From Monodelphis domestica (Eukaryota; Chordata; Mammalia; Didelphimorphia; Didelphidae), in contig NC_077227.1 of the NCBI RefSeq assembly GCF_027887165.1, positions 81,237,430 to 81,301,429 of the forward strand: 64,000 nt of DNA. The letters are read 5' to 3'. How positions within the stretch are numbered: the first letter of the stretch is position 1; each line of letters opens with the position of its first letter. Positions 1-12,025 of the stretch are shown piece by piece. The notes below the pieces were generated by a model, which saw only the letters and a program-made list of their open reading frames with translations, did not search any database and was not told the DNA's origin. The translations under genes were made by a program, and so were the position numbers.

Positions 1-515
1 ATCAACAACATATGATGCTGATTGGAATAGTATCATGTTTTAAGAAATGATGAGCAGGATGATTTCAGAAAAAGCCAGAAAGATTTTCATGAACTGATAC
101 AGAGTGAAAGAAGCAGAACCAGAAGAACACTGTACTCAAAAATAGCAATATCATGATGATCATCTGGGAAAGACTTAGCTACTCTCAGCAAAACAATGAT
201 TCAGGACAATTCTAAAGTTTTTATGACAAAGAATGCTAACCACCTCCAAAGAACTGTTATAGTTGGAATGCAAATCAAAGCATACTATTTTTCACTTGAG
301 TTTGTTTTTATTTTAGGGTTTTGATTTTATATGAGTATTCTCTTACAATAATGACTAATATATGGAAATGTTTTGCATGATAATACATATATAACCCAGG
401 TCAAATTGCTTACCATCTAAGGGAAAGGGGAGGAAGGGGAGACAATTTGGATCTTATAATTTCAGAAAACATACACTGAAAATTGTTATGACATGTAATG
501 GGGGTGGGGGTAACA
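1..515 (+). mobile_element. L1 LINE, 3' end (5'-truncated, runs off the window)
   Basis: The stretch follows the marsupial L1 3' end: a degenerate ORF2 tail (an aagaaatgatgagcaggatg block and an agcagaaccagaagaacac block), then a 3' region with 'aatgctaaccacctccaaag', 'ataacccaggtcaaattgct' and a purine-rich block near 420-445. The same order recurs at 58380-58890 and 60490-60960. The copy is antisense to TBC1D12 and lies downstream of it. Confidence 0.7.
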
Positions 516-859
516 GGAGAGAGTACAAGCTCTGGGAAAAGCATATTAATCCATGCTACCTGAAGCACTAGATGCCTCAAGAGAATTTGGTGTCAGGAAG
601 ACATGATTTTCAAGCCCTCCCTCAAACCCTGGAAGAAGCCAAACCTGGTCCAGAAACAGAAAATTAAGGGTTTGGGCTCTGGGTACTTAACTCCCTAAAA
701 TCCTAGGCCTTCCCAACTACAAAACCCCTGCCTGTAGTGTCAGTAATCCAAGCTCTGGCATGCAGGTTGCAACTTCCACCTAACTTATGGCCCAGGGAGA
801 AAAACTATAGAGAAAAAGGAGGAGGCAGGTTTGGATGAGTTCTAGATCAAACATTTGGC
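516..859. other. No gene or repeat recognised
   Basis: About 340 bp of mixed-composition DNA downstream of TBC1D12. I found no convincing open frame, splice-flanked exon or repeat. A weak MIR-like stretch around 580-620 (tgtcaggaagacatg) is too short to call. Confidence 0.4.
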
Positions 860-1005
860 TCATAGATACACAGTTGGAAGGAACCTAAAAGGTTCAAGAG
901 TCCAACATTCTTGTTTTACACATAAAATCATGAGCTTCTGAAAGCCTTAGTTGACACAGGTAAAGCCAAAATTCACAGGCAGTTATTTTTTCGTACTTTG
1001 AGGAT
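860..1005 (-). mobile_element. MIR-type SINE fragment
   Basis: The pattern 'cagttggaaggaacctaaaa', then 'ttttacacataaaatcatgag', then 'ttgacacaggtaaagccaaa' is the reverse-orientation MIR/CORE-SINE pattern also seen at 32270, 52840 and 62155. The copy is old and diverged. Confidence 0.45.
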
Positions 1006-1159
1006 AGTAAAAAATATGTTCCCCCCCTCTCACTATCATTATGTTACATTATTATATCACTGAGTACATCCCACCTTCTAAGCAAAATAAACACTTTATA
1101 TGAAAATGTTCAGTAGCTCATTAAACAGGGAGGGTCTACCTCCTCGTTGAGACATGAGA

Positions 1160-1314
1160 GGTAGTCATTTCTCTATCACTCTTCCTAAGTTATGATTGGC
1201 CTTTGCATCCCAATGACCTCTAAATCATGGTTGGTCACTGAATCAGTCACTCTTAAGTCATGATTGGACACTGCATCAAGTCACTCTTTCAGTCATGTTT
1301 GATTATTTTATCAG
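1160..1314. repeat. Degenerate array of about 34-bp units
   Basis: Three full units and a partial one start at about 1190, 1225, 1258 and 1293. They share the pattern tcatgRttgg, then cactg, atcaagtcactctt. Unit lengths are about 33-35 bp. Each of the first three units carries ATTGG or GTTGG, an inverted CCAAT-box-like core. No gene is nearby, so no function is inferred. Confidence 0.55.
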
Positions 1315-1504
1315 AACCCTGAATTCCTTCTAGAAGATGCTTTTTTTCTTATATGATTCTGGTGCTGACTTCCCATTTTCACCCCCAGTACTAAATTATT
1401 ATCTTGCTTCTTAGATTTTTTTAAATAGCATGTGACCTGGATATCTCTCTCTCTCTTGCCCTTGATTATATTGTTCTATACCATTTACACCCTCATTTCT
1501 ACTA

Positions 1505-2960
1505 TTAGTCAATCAAAAAAACTTATTAAGCACCTATTACATGCCACACACAGTGCTAAAGGGAATACTCAGAAACAAAAAGTAAAACAATCCCTGCCCT
1601 CAAGTAAATTATTCTAATAGGGAAGGAAGCATGCACACATATTAATATATAAAGAATTTGTGTAAAGTGAATACAAGGTAGCTTTGAGATTGCACTAGCC
1701 TGTGTAACAGGATCCTTAGAAAGAACATGAAAGTTTTTGTTTTTGAAGGACATGGTACTTGGGCTGTCTTGAAGAAAACCAATAATTCCTTACGGAAAAG
1801 CATGGGGACCAGACAAGGTAAAGGAACAGACACAAAAGTTGGAGCATCATGTGTTCAGAACTGCAAGGACGGTATACCTAGACTGCAGAATTCAGGGAAT
1901 GAAGTATAATTAGCCTGGAAAGTTAGTTTATAGAACCAGGTTGTAAGAGATTGAAATGTCACAATTATATTTAATCCTAGAGGTAGATAGCCACTGGAGT
2001 TTTTGGAACAGTAGCACCTTTGAGCAGAAAGGTATGGTCAGATCTACGTTTCAGAATAATCACGACTGTAGCTGGATAGAAGAGAAATGAGAGATAAAGC
2101 AGTGAAGTTCAAATGGAAGCTTTGGCAATAGTTCTGGTAAGAGTTAATGAGAGCCTTAAGTAGAGAAGTGGTCGCATATCTGGACAGAGGAGATGGTTAC
2201 AACAAACAGAAGGGACAACATTTGTCCAGTGATTGTTGATGTGGGATGAGTGAGGAATTGAAGAAAACACTGAGGTCGAGAACCTGGGTGATTAAAAGAA
2301 AGGTAGTGTCAGGGAAGTTTGAAGAAGATTGGGGAAGGGAGGGGAAGATAATCTTGGGTCCTGTTTTAGGCATAATGTGTTTTAGATACTTACAGGACAC
2401 CCAGGAGAGAGACTGTCACCAGCTCCATTCAGCAGCATAAGGGAAACAGGCTAGGAAGCAGATGGTGAAAGAATTCAGGACTAGAGCTTGGAAGCAATTA
2501 GTTAAGAAAAGACAAGGGAGTAAGAGTTTCAAGATGAGAGGAAAATAAAGTTAAACTAGTCACTAAACGTTTGAGACTAGGAATGGACTAGAATAAGATG
2601 TCTAAGGGAGACCAAATGGGAAGTTTATTACAGTTGCCCAGGCAAGAAGTGATGCAAGACTTAAAGAATTGTAACTATGGGAATGATAAGGAGGAAACAT
2701 GAGAGAGGTAAAGAAATAGAAAGGACAAGATTTGCCAAATGACAATTATGTGGGGTAAGAGTGAGAGAAAGGAAGGCCTAACATAAGGAATGAGCAGAAG
2801 TGACTAATATCAAGAGGAATGGGAGATAAACCATATACTGAATGTTACAAAGAGGTCAAGGTAAAGGATGGAGGGTAGGCCATTAGATCTGATATTTAAG
2901 AAATCACTGGTAACTTTGGGGAAGGTGGTTTCAGTTGAGTACCCATTCTGTGGTCTACAT
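1505..2960 (-). mobile_element. L2 LINE, antisense copy
   Basis: Read on the plus strand it starts with the reverse complement of the L2 tail ('acttattaagcacctattac', 'cagtgctaaaggg', 'ctgccctcaagtaaa'). It then runs through the L2 3' coding part: 'gatagccactggagttttt', 'caggcaagaagtgatg', and 'aaatcactggtaactttggg' at the far end. Many stops break it. It lies downstream of TBC1D12. Confidence 0.75.
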
Positions 2961-5900
2961 AAAATTCAAATATCACAACTGTTGTAGGTCACATTATCTA
3001 AGGGTTTATTGAGGTTAATTGATGATATTTAATGTGCTATATATAAAGTATAAAACTCTCTCAAGATACTTTATAAGCTATTCCATCTTTAAGCAGGTTT
3101 TAAAAGGAAACCTTCCCTGGCCCCTGAATTTCCCACCCTCCCATACACTTCCTCCCATAATTCCATTAACTTATTATTTAAAAGGAGAGAGCACATGGGT
3201 AGAGCATTAAATGAATGCTAAGAGCCCAGGATTAACTTTCAGTTGCTACTTTGAACCTTTTCTTATTTTTAAAATGGGAGTGATAATCCTTGCCTACTTA
3301 GTAGGCTGGTCCCAATAATGAAATTAAGTAACTATGGAAAAAATGTGAAAACTATAAAGGGTTATATAAACATAATGATTATAATTAAGTATAATTAAAA
3401 TGAGAATGCACACAAATGTAATCAATTTTTGTCTCTATTTTTACATTTACTATCAAGGCTCTATCAATTTTATCATAACATGTTTATTATAAAACCAACT
3501 TCCAAATACATTGTAATTATACAAAAGTCACTTTACTTCTTAATAAAACCATGAAAGTTTCCATTTTCTTAATGTCAACAAATTAAAAAGTTTTGCAATG
3601 CAGCAAAAAGTTGCATTCCTTACGAATGGTCACAAAATGTTCAGCCTGCAGCATGTGGGAAAACCTCACAAAATGGATTAATTATGGAAAGACTAGTTTG
3701 AATTAATAAACTATAGAAAGTATATCTTTAAAGAAATCCAATTTTATTTATTTCTAGGACACGTAGAACTAAATGACACCTAAAAAAAGTGGGTTGGTGG
3801 GAAGAAGCATTGTTTTTTAACAAATAAAGATTTTAATTAGCATGTTAAAGGATTACCTAAGTACTTGGGGGCTCTGCCACTTTGCAATTAAATAACATGT
3901 TAATGAATGCTTCTAAAAGCTCAGAGTTTCTACCAAGAGGCTAAACAATTTCTTTAAAGTGTTGTTTAAAATCTTCCTTTCCTTTGAAAAAAACTAAAAG
4001 GCAAATCAGTTCTATTCAAATGTTCACAAATGCAGATTCAGTAAAGTCCAATTTAATATTTGGAATCTAAGTTTAGCTTTTATTCAACCCTATTAATGGC
4101 TAAATATTACATTAACATCTTTCATTTATACCACACAGATACAGCTCTCATTATCTGATTACTGATTAGGTAGATTATCCACCATTCCATATTGACTTCC
4201 CTGTACCACAGACTTTGGGGCTGCTTTATTCCCAATTTGTTCTTGTCAGCTGATGTATTCTTTCAAGGGATGCAAATTAATTTTAATAGCAACCTAAGCA
4301 AGACAAGAAATAGAAAGGCAAATTCATTGTTACAAAAAAAAAATTACAATGCATTGCAATGTCAATTAAAAATGATCTGGGATTAACTGTTTGCAAATAC
4401 ACATATTAGTGCAGCAATACTGAAAGTGAACTGAACCAGAGAAAAAGAACATTAACTCAAAGCAAAGGGAAAAGTTGTTAAATTTAGACTAGAAATTTCA
4501 ATGCCTCCTTGTCAATGCTGGATTATCTCTTCAGTCAAGTACCAAAGTAATCATTTAAAAGCATTTGACCAAAAGCAGATACACCAAGTAGATCAGAGTG
4601 ATTTGCAACTTGCTCTCAAAGAGAGTACCTATGAATTTAAGAACTCCTTGCCTTCTAGCAACATTTGGAATCAGAATACCTGCAAGGAGAAATGCAAGGT
4701 AATAGGAATAAGAAAATATTATGCCCTCAACTTTTTAAAAGGTTACTTTGCATAAGTATACAAGCAAAATAATACTTTATTAAACTTCACATTATTATGG
4801 ATATAGGAAAACTTTCCACTTAAAAGAAAATTTTAATAAAGTGGTTATCTTACACATTGACAATATGAACTGTGTACAAATGGCTCATGGGCAAATACAG
4901 TATGCTACTGGCAGCTGCCAATACTGCTAGTCTTTTAGTACCACAGGCCTGGGGCAATCCTAAGCAAAAAAAAAAAAGGCAAAAAAATAGTTTAGATATT
5001 CTTTTCCAGCTTCAGCTAATTAATGTAGATAACCCAAAAGTAATAAAGACTCATTTCAAGTAATTACTCTGTTTACAATTTTATTTACATAGGAATTATT
5101 AGTGGTCTTTAATGTATCCCTTGTATTTACATTTTTATATACAAGCTTATACTTGAAAGGTAAAGAAACTGTACAACAATAAAACAAAATTAGAAGAAAT
5201 AACTTGGTTCCAACTAAAGAAATGAATACATAAAAATAAAATTTAACTTAGACATGTGGTATTCTCAATATGGTTAACTGCCAGGATTCAATGCTCCTCT
5301 ACTCTAAACTAAACACTTTTTGGGGCCATAAAACACAACAAAGTAGATGCCCGAGCAGGAGGGAATGACTAGTCACTTATTTCAGAAACTGGGGCAGCTT
5401 CTTATTGTGACATTACTCCCCACCAATATTATTTCACAAAATATTTCTTCCCCTAAAGCAACCTCTACTGCTAGGAGTAATTACTGAGAGGCCTTACCAA
5501 GTCACAGTGCTGGAATAATAAACGGGCACTCTCAGGTTCCATGTTCCTAAAGAGGCAGTCACCACATAGACAAGGAAGGATACCAGACCTGTTAGTTTGA
5601 AGACTACATATTAACAATATAAATAATGTGCTTAAAGGTAGTTATAAACCAAACTGAAACATAAAAGCATTCTTTAAATAAGTAGCATGTTATGCAGATA
5701 CTGCTCTTAACATTGAAATGATTCATTTTAGTTCCAAAATTAAAATGTTGTAGTGATAAATTTGATCTCAAGTCTACCAGTGATTAACATAATCAATACA
5801 CAATAAATATCATCAAAGTTTGACTCATTAGAAAAATTTAATGTTGAATTGTATTACTGCTATTATTCATTTCCATTGATTAAAAAATTAGGGTTTTTTT

Positions 5901-6989
5901 GTCAGCTAGAACACATTTTGCAAGTCATTGACTTGGCTATAAATTAAAATTTCAAATGTCAAATCTATATTTACAAAATTTCATTGTCCAACAGTGGAAG
6001 GATTTAAGTACAAAGAATGTCAAGTCTTTGTCAAGCACCGTGCTACTTAAAACTGTCAGCATTATATACTAGGGTAGTTTCTTTACTGTGATTAAACAAT
6101 CACTGTAAAACTTCCCTTTTACATTTATGGATTGACTACCAAAGCCAAAAACTTCTGCCCTCTAAAGTACAAAGAAAAACTTTTCCTTCCACTATTTTTT
6201 TTCCCATTTTCATAGTGTTTTATGACTTCATGAATAAAATCATTTCTTAGACTAGAAATGGAAACAACATTCCTCTATTGGTAACAGTCTCTTGAGGAAT
6301 GTCCACATAATTTTTCTTCAATAATGAACATACAATACTACAGAAAAAAAAAATACCTGAAACCAGTGAAGTACAATCTACCACCAATATTTCCAGTTCC
6401 CGAGTTACACATATTTGTCCCAACTGATGGATGAAACTGAATGACATCAGTGACCCAAATATGTTTAACCCAATGTTTCATATTCTTAGGCACATAGACA
6501 ACAAAGAAATTTATTTGGTCCATAGTATTTTCAACTGGTTAAATCTGGAGGTAATATCTGTATCGAGGGGTTTGGTTCTGAAAGTAGTTTGGGGTTCATA
6601 CTATTTAACATGGCCCCTTCTGACCTCCAAAAGTGCCTTTCTGGTAACTGTTAAAAAGAAAATAATCATGCCTCCAAAACTTTAAGTACCAACCAAGATT
6701 ATTAAAAATTTTATTGCATTAAACTCTTTACCTCAAATTATGGAATATGAACTAGCCACTTTCAGTTTTTCTTGTGAAAATTGTTTTCCCCACACAATAC
6801 TTTAAAAAATAATACTGGCAACAGGATATCCATTTATCTACTTTTGCCACTGAGTGAAAATTCAACATTTGTCCATCTCTCTTGATTCTTCTGGATTTCT
6901 CCAATATTTTTCTCTAATGTTTTTCACATAGAAAAAAAATGTTTTAATGACTTGTTTTCTACATTTAATTACTCTTTTAATTGTGAAGA
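2961..6989 (-). other. TBC1D12: Repeat-poor AT-rich region; proximal part is the TBC1D12 3' UTR
   Basis: This 4-kb stretch follows the TBC1D12 stop and is unusually free of recognisable repeats for this window, which fits a long 3' UTR plus flank. Minus-strand AATAAA hexamers (TTTATT on the plus strand) lie at 6710-6715, 6510-6515, 5080-5085 and 4776-4781, with others below. I cannot tell which is used. Three UGUAAAUA Pumilio-type motifs lie at 5968-5975, 5124-5131 and 5082-5089. Short open frames here have no family resemblance. Confidence 0.5.
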
Positions 6990-7058
6990 TTAGCTTTTCA
7001 GTGCTGGACTATGGTTCTTGTCCCCTTCTTTAATATCCTTCATTACAGATGCAAACAC
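6990..7058 (-). CDS. TBC1D12: TBC1D12 terminal exon (exon 13) with stop
   Basis: The minus strand reads a tttcag acceptor, then 22 codons ([15 protein letters not shown], then HSPALKS) and TAA at 6992-6990. The phase is 0 and continues from the CAG end of the exon at 11767. This is the short charged tail after the TBC domain. It matches the C-terminus I recall for TBC1D12 closely and helped separate it from TBC1D14. Confidence 0.93.
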   Translation of the reverse strand: MFASVMKDIKEGDKNHSPALKS

Positions 7059-7369
7059 CTGAAAATGATTTGAAATAAAGATTAACTCTCAAACATTCTC
7101 TCTGGGAATTCCTTTCTAGGAATGCATATTAAACTGATTTCCAACTGTATTCGGCTGCTAGCTATTAATTTAAAAAACAGAAAGGAGCTTTCTTTCAGAA
7201 CCATCAATCCTGTCCCCTCCCCCACTCAAAACAAATGGAAACTTTATAACTCTTACATTCTGTTTTACTAGGTCACATTTTAGACAATTTTTACCAGATT
7301 CAAATGAAAGATTCTAACGTTATGGTCATCGCCTGGCAAAATAGCACTAAATTATAATTGGAGTAGTGT

Positions 7370-7560
7370 AGAAGAGAAGGAAAAACACTAGGCTTGTAGT
7401 AAAGACACTGGGATCAAGTCACTCATCCTGTTTTATTCTCAGTTGCCTCATTTGTAAAACAGATATGATATTTGAACACTACCCAGATCAGAGAGTTCTA
7501 TAATGAAAGCATTTGGTAAACCCTAATGTGGGATACAAAAGATGAATTATTATTCCTCTG
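7370..7560 (+). mobile_element. MIR-type SINE
   Basis: The motifs 'gatcaagtcactcatcctg', 'tcagttgcctcatttgtaaa' and 'gaaagcatttggtaaaccc' occur in CORE-SINE order. The copy is diverged and intronic. Confidence 0.55.
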
Positions 7561-7734
7561 AAGCTCATAGATTCCTTTTCTAAGGACTGCTAATCAAATT
7601 CTAACACAAAGGAAATCAGAGCAATGTACATGGTGTCTGCCAAGTCTGTATTTACTGTCTACATTTCACCTTTCCTCAGCTCAATGTTATGCTCGATAAT
7701 AGAAAGAAAGGCAAGCCAAGAATCCTGCATGTAA

Positions 7735-7885
7735 CACTTATTTACATGGACACATCACCTGACCTACCTTGGGTCTCATGTTCCTCATTCATAAAATGGG
7801 AAAAATAACTCCTCAAAACAGGTTTGTGTGAGAATACAGGTACATAAAAAACATTTTGTAAACTTTAAAGTATCACATAAATGTC
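7735..7885 (+). mobile_element. MIR-type SINE, 3' half
   Basis: The stretch has 'acatcacctgacctacctt', 'ttcctcattcataaaatggg', then 'cattttgtaaactttaaagt', the usual CORE-SINE 3' order. A short TA-rich stretch follows at about 7893-7920. Confidence 0.55.
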
Positions 7886-8170
7886 CATCATTTATATATA
7901 TACATATGCATGTATATATACAAAGAAAAGCAAATATTTGGGTAAAGATTAAAAAAACATCAACAGGAGTGACACTGTCATCAGGGCCCAGATTGCTAGA
8001 CAGAAGGGAAAACACTGAAACATATCACAAGCTTAGAGAAGCTGTGATAAGGGTCTTAAGATATTCAGAAATCTGCTGAAATTCTGTGACAAAAGCAGGG
8101 TTCCTATCTTAATAATAATTTTCTCCTTTGAAATGTAGAAAAACTAAGGAAAAATTCTAAATCTGGATCT

Positions 8171-8755
8171 GATTGTCACAAACAGTTAATGGAGTAGAAA
8201 TGAAAGTAATCTTGTACAGGGAAGAAGGTACCAATTATTCCATATTAGTGTTTATAATAGAGAAGCAAGGGAAGCGTGATTTAATATATGTCCTATATTT
8301 TAGAAGAGCAGATTTCAAAAGGATCAAAGGAAGAGAATCCTATGCACTATCATTCTATAAGGAAAGTTGACCCCAAATGGATAGAAATCTCTCAAGAATG
8401 AAATTCTGAAGATACAAACAGAAATAATTTTAATGTGAAGGAAATATGGAAGTTTTCTACAAAAAATAAACTCATCAAACCAATGTAGCTTTTTAAAAGA
8501 AATGTACAAAAGATCAAAGGATATGTAATGGAAAATGAAACCCATAATACATGTATAACCCAAATCAAATTGCTCACCATCTCTGGGAAGAGGAAGAGAA
8601 GGGAAGGAAGAAGGAAATTTGGATTTTATAATTTTGGAAAATGAATGATGAAAATTGTTATTCCATGAAATTGGGAAAATAAAATATCTTAAAACAAGAA
8701 AATGAATCACAGAAGGTTCCCCTCATTTCTAACCCATGAACTGTTTGTGACAATC
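8171..8755. repeat. Inverted repeat pair (arms 8171-8203 and 8723-8755)
   Basis: The left arm starts gattgtcacaaacagtt. The right arm contains its exact 17-bp reverse complement, aactgtttgtgacaatc, at 8739-8755. Extending inward, about 30 of 33 positions pair. The interval holds an L1 3' tail. No transposon family was recognised. Confidence 0.6.
8540..8700 (+). mobile_element. L1 LINE 3' tail (short, 5'-truncated)
   Basis: The motifs 'catgtataacccaaatcaaa', 'ttgctcaccatctctgggaa', a purine-rich block and 'aaaattgttattcc' followed by 'gggaaaataaaatatctt' match the L1 3' end seen elsewhere in the window. It is antisense to the gene. Confidence 0.65.
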
Positions 8756-8989
8756 AAATCTAAAATAGAGTTTCCCCTTGGTTCCCCTACCATCTAGAAG
8801 ATGAAATTATGAGTTTATACTTATGAAATAGTCCTCTAAGAATAGTATCAGGAGTGCCAAAATTCAGTATGAGACACAGCTGGCAAGAAAGCTAAGAACA
8901 CCTCAAAGAATTCTTTATTTTAAGCAATACTAAAGAAAAAATTTAGGGGAAAAAAAGGGAAATATAATTGTTGAGCCACTATCAATAAT

Positions 8990-9325
8990 CTCTGAAAGAT
9001 CAAAGAATGCCAAGGAGAGAATTTTATATTTGAACTTGAAAGTAATAGGAAGCCACCAGAGTTGAATAGGTGAATAACACAGTCAAATCTAAGGTTTAAG
9101 AAGATCTATTTGACAATTGAGTGGAGGATGTTTTGGAGTGGGGAAAAATTTGAAACTCCCTTGTTCCCTTACCTACAAGGAACATATGACAATAGTCCAG
9201 GCATAAGATAATATGGTAGAGACAGTGTCAAAGAAGCAGAGAGGGCATAAGTGAGAGATGTAATGGAGGTAGAAATGACATCAGGGCAACTGATTGAATA
9301 TGATGGGAGTGGTGGATTTAAGCAC
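8990..9325 (-). mobile_element. L2 LINE fragment, antisense
   Basis: The motifs 'aataggaagccaccagagtt', 'tttgacaattgagtggagga' and 'caatagtccaggcataagat' are the antisense L2 3' coding segment. It lies just before a sense L2 piece. Confidence 0.65.
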
Positions 9326-9369
9326 TCTGCCCTCTTAAATAATCTCATCAGCTCTAGTAAGCTCAATAA

Positions 9370-9728
9370 TCATCTAGACAGATGATTCTCTAATATATTT
9401 ATCCAACCCTGTCTAAGTCTTTCCTGACTTCCAGGACTATATAACTAACGGCCCATTGAACATCTCCAAATAGAGATCCTGTAGATATCACAAACCCAAC
9501 ATGACTAAAGTAGAACTTATCTATCACCTTTCCCTTAATCTACCCTTCATTCAAACTTCTCTGTTTTTATAAGTCAACCAAGTTCCACAACCTCCTTCTG
9601 CTAGTCCCTTACTTGGCTGCCAGATCTTATCAAGCCTACCTCTAGAGCATTTCTATCCAAGCCCTTTCATATTCAGCCACCCCACTCATTCAGGCCCTCT
9701 TCACCGCTCATTGCACTTAGGCACAGAA
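9370..9728 (+). mobile_element. L2 LINE fragment, sense
   Basis: Pyrimidine-rich sequence with 'ccattgaacatctccaaa', 'agtcaaccaagttccacaac' and 'tcttatcaagcctacctcta' follows the sense L2 3' coding order. With 8990-9325 it forms an oppositely oriented L2 pair. Confidence 0.6.
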
Positions 9729-9730
9729 GT

Positions 9731-9950
9731 GGAGCGGCTAGGCAGCTAAATGGATAGTCAAGCCTAGAGATGAGAGATCCCAAGTTCAAATCGGGCCTCA
9801 GGCACTTCTTAGCTGTGGGACCCTGGGCAGGTGTCATGTACCTGCAATTTCTTCTGCCTTGGAACCAATACTTAGCATTGATACTAAAACAGAAGATAAG
9901 GGTTTACCAAAAAACAAACAAACATACAAAAAACAAAGAAAGAATACTTA
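9731..9950 (+). mobile_element. MAR1-type tRNA-derived SINE
   Basis: It has the A-box-like 'ggcagctaaatggatag', the B-box 'aagttcaaatcgggcctcag', 'ctgtgggaccctgggcag', and the RTE-like tail 'ttggaaccaatacttagcat', ending in an A-rich run. It is more diverged than most copies here. Confidence 0.75.
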
Positions 9951-9989
9951 TCAGATTGCAAGTGACACAAAAAATTGGGGCAATGGTTA

Positions 9990-10690
9990 ACAAATGTCAG
10001 TTTTAAGGATTCAGAAGGATTTTGACAGGCTGAAACAGTGGGCCAAATCTACTAGAATAAAATTCAAGAGGGACAAATGCAGTATTACATTTGGGCTCAA
10101 AAAATAGAGTATGAAAGAAATCTAGCAATTTTAGTAAATTGAAAGCTTGGTATGAGTCAGCAGTATGAAAAAATCTAATGAAATTTTCTGGCACATGGAG
10201 AAGCATAACATACAGAAATAAGTAAATGATACTCCTATCTTAGTCTGTTCTGATCAGAATACATCTTGAATATTATTTTTAGTTCTGGACACCACAATCT
10301 GTCAAGGACATTGTCAAGCTAGAATCAGTCCAGAGAAGACTTTCAAGTTCATCTTCTATGAATATCATTTGACTGAACTGTGAACCTTTAGTTGTCAAAA
10401 GTTGTGTCAGGAAGTGGGGCAGGGGGGAAAGGACATGAAAGTTATCTAAGCATTTGAAGAGTGGTCATGTGGAAAAGATTGCATATTTATTCTGTTTATC
10501 CTTAGAGAACAGAAGTAGAAATGAGTAAAAATTTTAAAGAGGCAAATTTGGGCTTGATACAAGGAAAAACTTCCTAACAATCAGGGTGGCTTAAAAATGG
10601 AATGGGCTGTTTCAAGAGGTAGTTGAGCTGAATGATCAGTTATTGGAGACATGGTAAAGGGAATTTCCATTTGGACAATAGTTGGATTAG
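9990..10690 (+). mobile_element. CR1/L3-type LINE fragment
   Basis: The order 'agttctggacaccacaatct', 'agaatcagtccagagaaga', 'ttatctaagcatttgaagag', 'aggaaaaacttcctaacaat' and 'aaaaatggaatgggctgttt' is typical of the 3' coding end of CR1/L3 elements. It is broken by stops. Confidence 0.7.
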
Positions 10691-10697
10691 ACATAAA

Positions 10698-11050
10698 AGT
10701 CAATCAATCAATAAGCATTAATTGAGTGCTTACTATGTGCCATGTACTTTGCTAAGCATAGGGGATTAAAAAAAAGACAAAAGGTAGTCCTGGCCCTCAA
10801 GGAGCTTCCAGTCTAATGAGCAATATAATGGATACAGACGAGCTCTATGATGGACAAATAGGAAAGAAAATCAACAAAGGGAAAGCATTGGAATTAAAGA
10901 GGGATTTGAAAATGTTCCCAGGAGAAGTAATTTTAGTTAGGGCTTGAAAGAAACCAGGGAAGCCAGGAAGCAGAGATGAGAAAGGAAACCATTCAAGCAA
11001 TGAAAGAGAGCCAGAGAAAATATCTGGAGTCAAGATGGAGTTGTCCAAGG
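10698..11050 (-). mobile_element. L2 LINE 3' end, antisense
   Basis: It opens with the inverted L2 tail 'caatcaatcaataagcatta', 'gagtgcttactatgtgccat' and 'ctggccctcaaggagcttcc'. It continues with 'attttagttagggcttgaaa' and 'gagccagagaaaatatctgg'. Confidence 0.75.
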
Positions 11051-11766
11051 CCCCTTCTCATTAAAATACTATATATCAACATGGAGATTACTCTTAGCTT
11101 CTTGAAGGGTATATAATTAGCAGAACATGTTAAGTCTTACCAAACCAGAAACGTCTCAAGCACAAAACTTGATCAAATATCTTTGTAAAATAATGACCAC
11201 CCAGTAGGTTAGAGGGTCTCACTACCAAAGGATTGTTCTTTGAGAGGTGGAAGGAATGGAAATTCACAAAATGTGGAGGTTGGTAATAAGAATTGAAGGG
11301 AGTAGTCACCCAAATGAAATGAGAGCTATTTTGAAGTCCTACATATTTGGCAACCGATATTAACATATATTTATTGTTGCATTTCTTCCACTGTCTTTTA
11401 TTATTTAATATTTTGTGTACAAATTTTCTCCCTAATTAGATTATATACTCCTAAAGGGAGAAATTGGAATATTTTTTCTCTAATCCCTATGATTTACAGA
11501 ATAGGATTACACACAAAGTATTCTAAAAAATAGACTATAGATGTGCAAATTTATATTAAGTATCATAGAAATAAGAAGTTTATGTTCATAAAATATAGGA
11601 AAAAAATTTTAGGACTCAAATAAAAGAAAATTATTACATTCTACTGAATTTACAAAAAATCATAAAGTAAATTATTCTCAAATACATAAAAATGACTGCA
11701 ACTCTCAATTGTCTTAACATCATATGACTGATTTAATATCTCTTTTGAGTTGAGAAGAAAATTTAC
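11051..11766. other. Intronic DNA, nothing recognised
   Basis: About 700 bp of AT-rich intron between an L2 and the splice donor at 11766. No exon-like segment with consensus splice sites or clear repeat was seen. Confidence 0.4.
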
Positions 11767-12025
11767 CTGTGTCCATTTTTTGGTGCTATTTTGCATCTGA
11801 ATAGCTGCTATACAGCTGAAAAGCTTTTCTGATGTGATGTCCTCTGGCAGTTTGGTTAAAAACTGTGCTATATGAATAAAGTCCATTTGCAGAAGTATAT
11901 CTTCATATAGTCGAAGGATTCCTAATCCTGTTCTAAATAAAAATTCTTCTCCATCTCTACAAAAGACGTCCCAAACTCGACAGGCCAGATCAAGTGGAAG
12001 TGATTTGCTATATAGCGTGAAGATC
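11767..12025 (-). CDS. TBC1D12: TBC1D12 exon 12, C-terminal half of the TBC domain
   Basis: At 259 bp this is the longest exon in the window. It begins on the G that completes the TGG of the previous exon (acceptor aatctag) and ends AAA TGG ACA CAG before gtaaat, phase 0. It encodes [37 protein letters not shown], then [17 protein letters not shown] and [15 protein letters not shown]. The hydrophobic, helical character and the [13 protein letters not shown] segment are typical of the C-terminal TBC subdomain. No stops or indels are present. Confidence 0.97.

Noticed and set aside
1..3000. Exons of the neighbouring gene downstream of TBC1D12 (HELLS in human, as I recall)
   Set aside because: I looked for splice-flanked helicase-like coding pieces and found only L1, MIR and L2 sequence.
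8324..8710. 128-residue minus-strand open frame
   Set aside because: It is antisense to an L1 3' tail, has the low-complexity F/I/L/S composition of AT-rich DNA, and shows no family motif or splice context.
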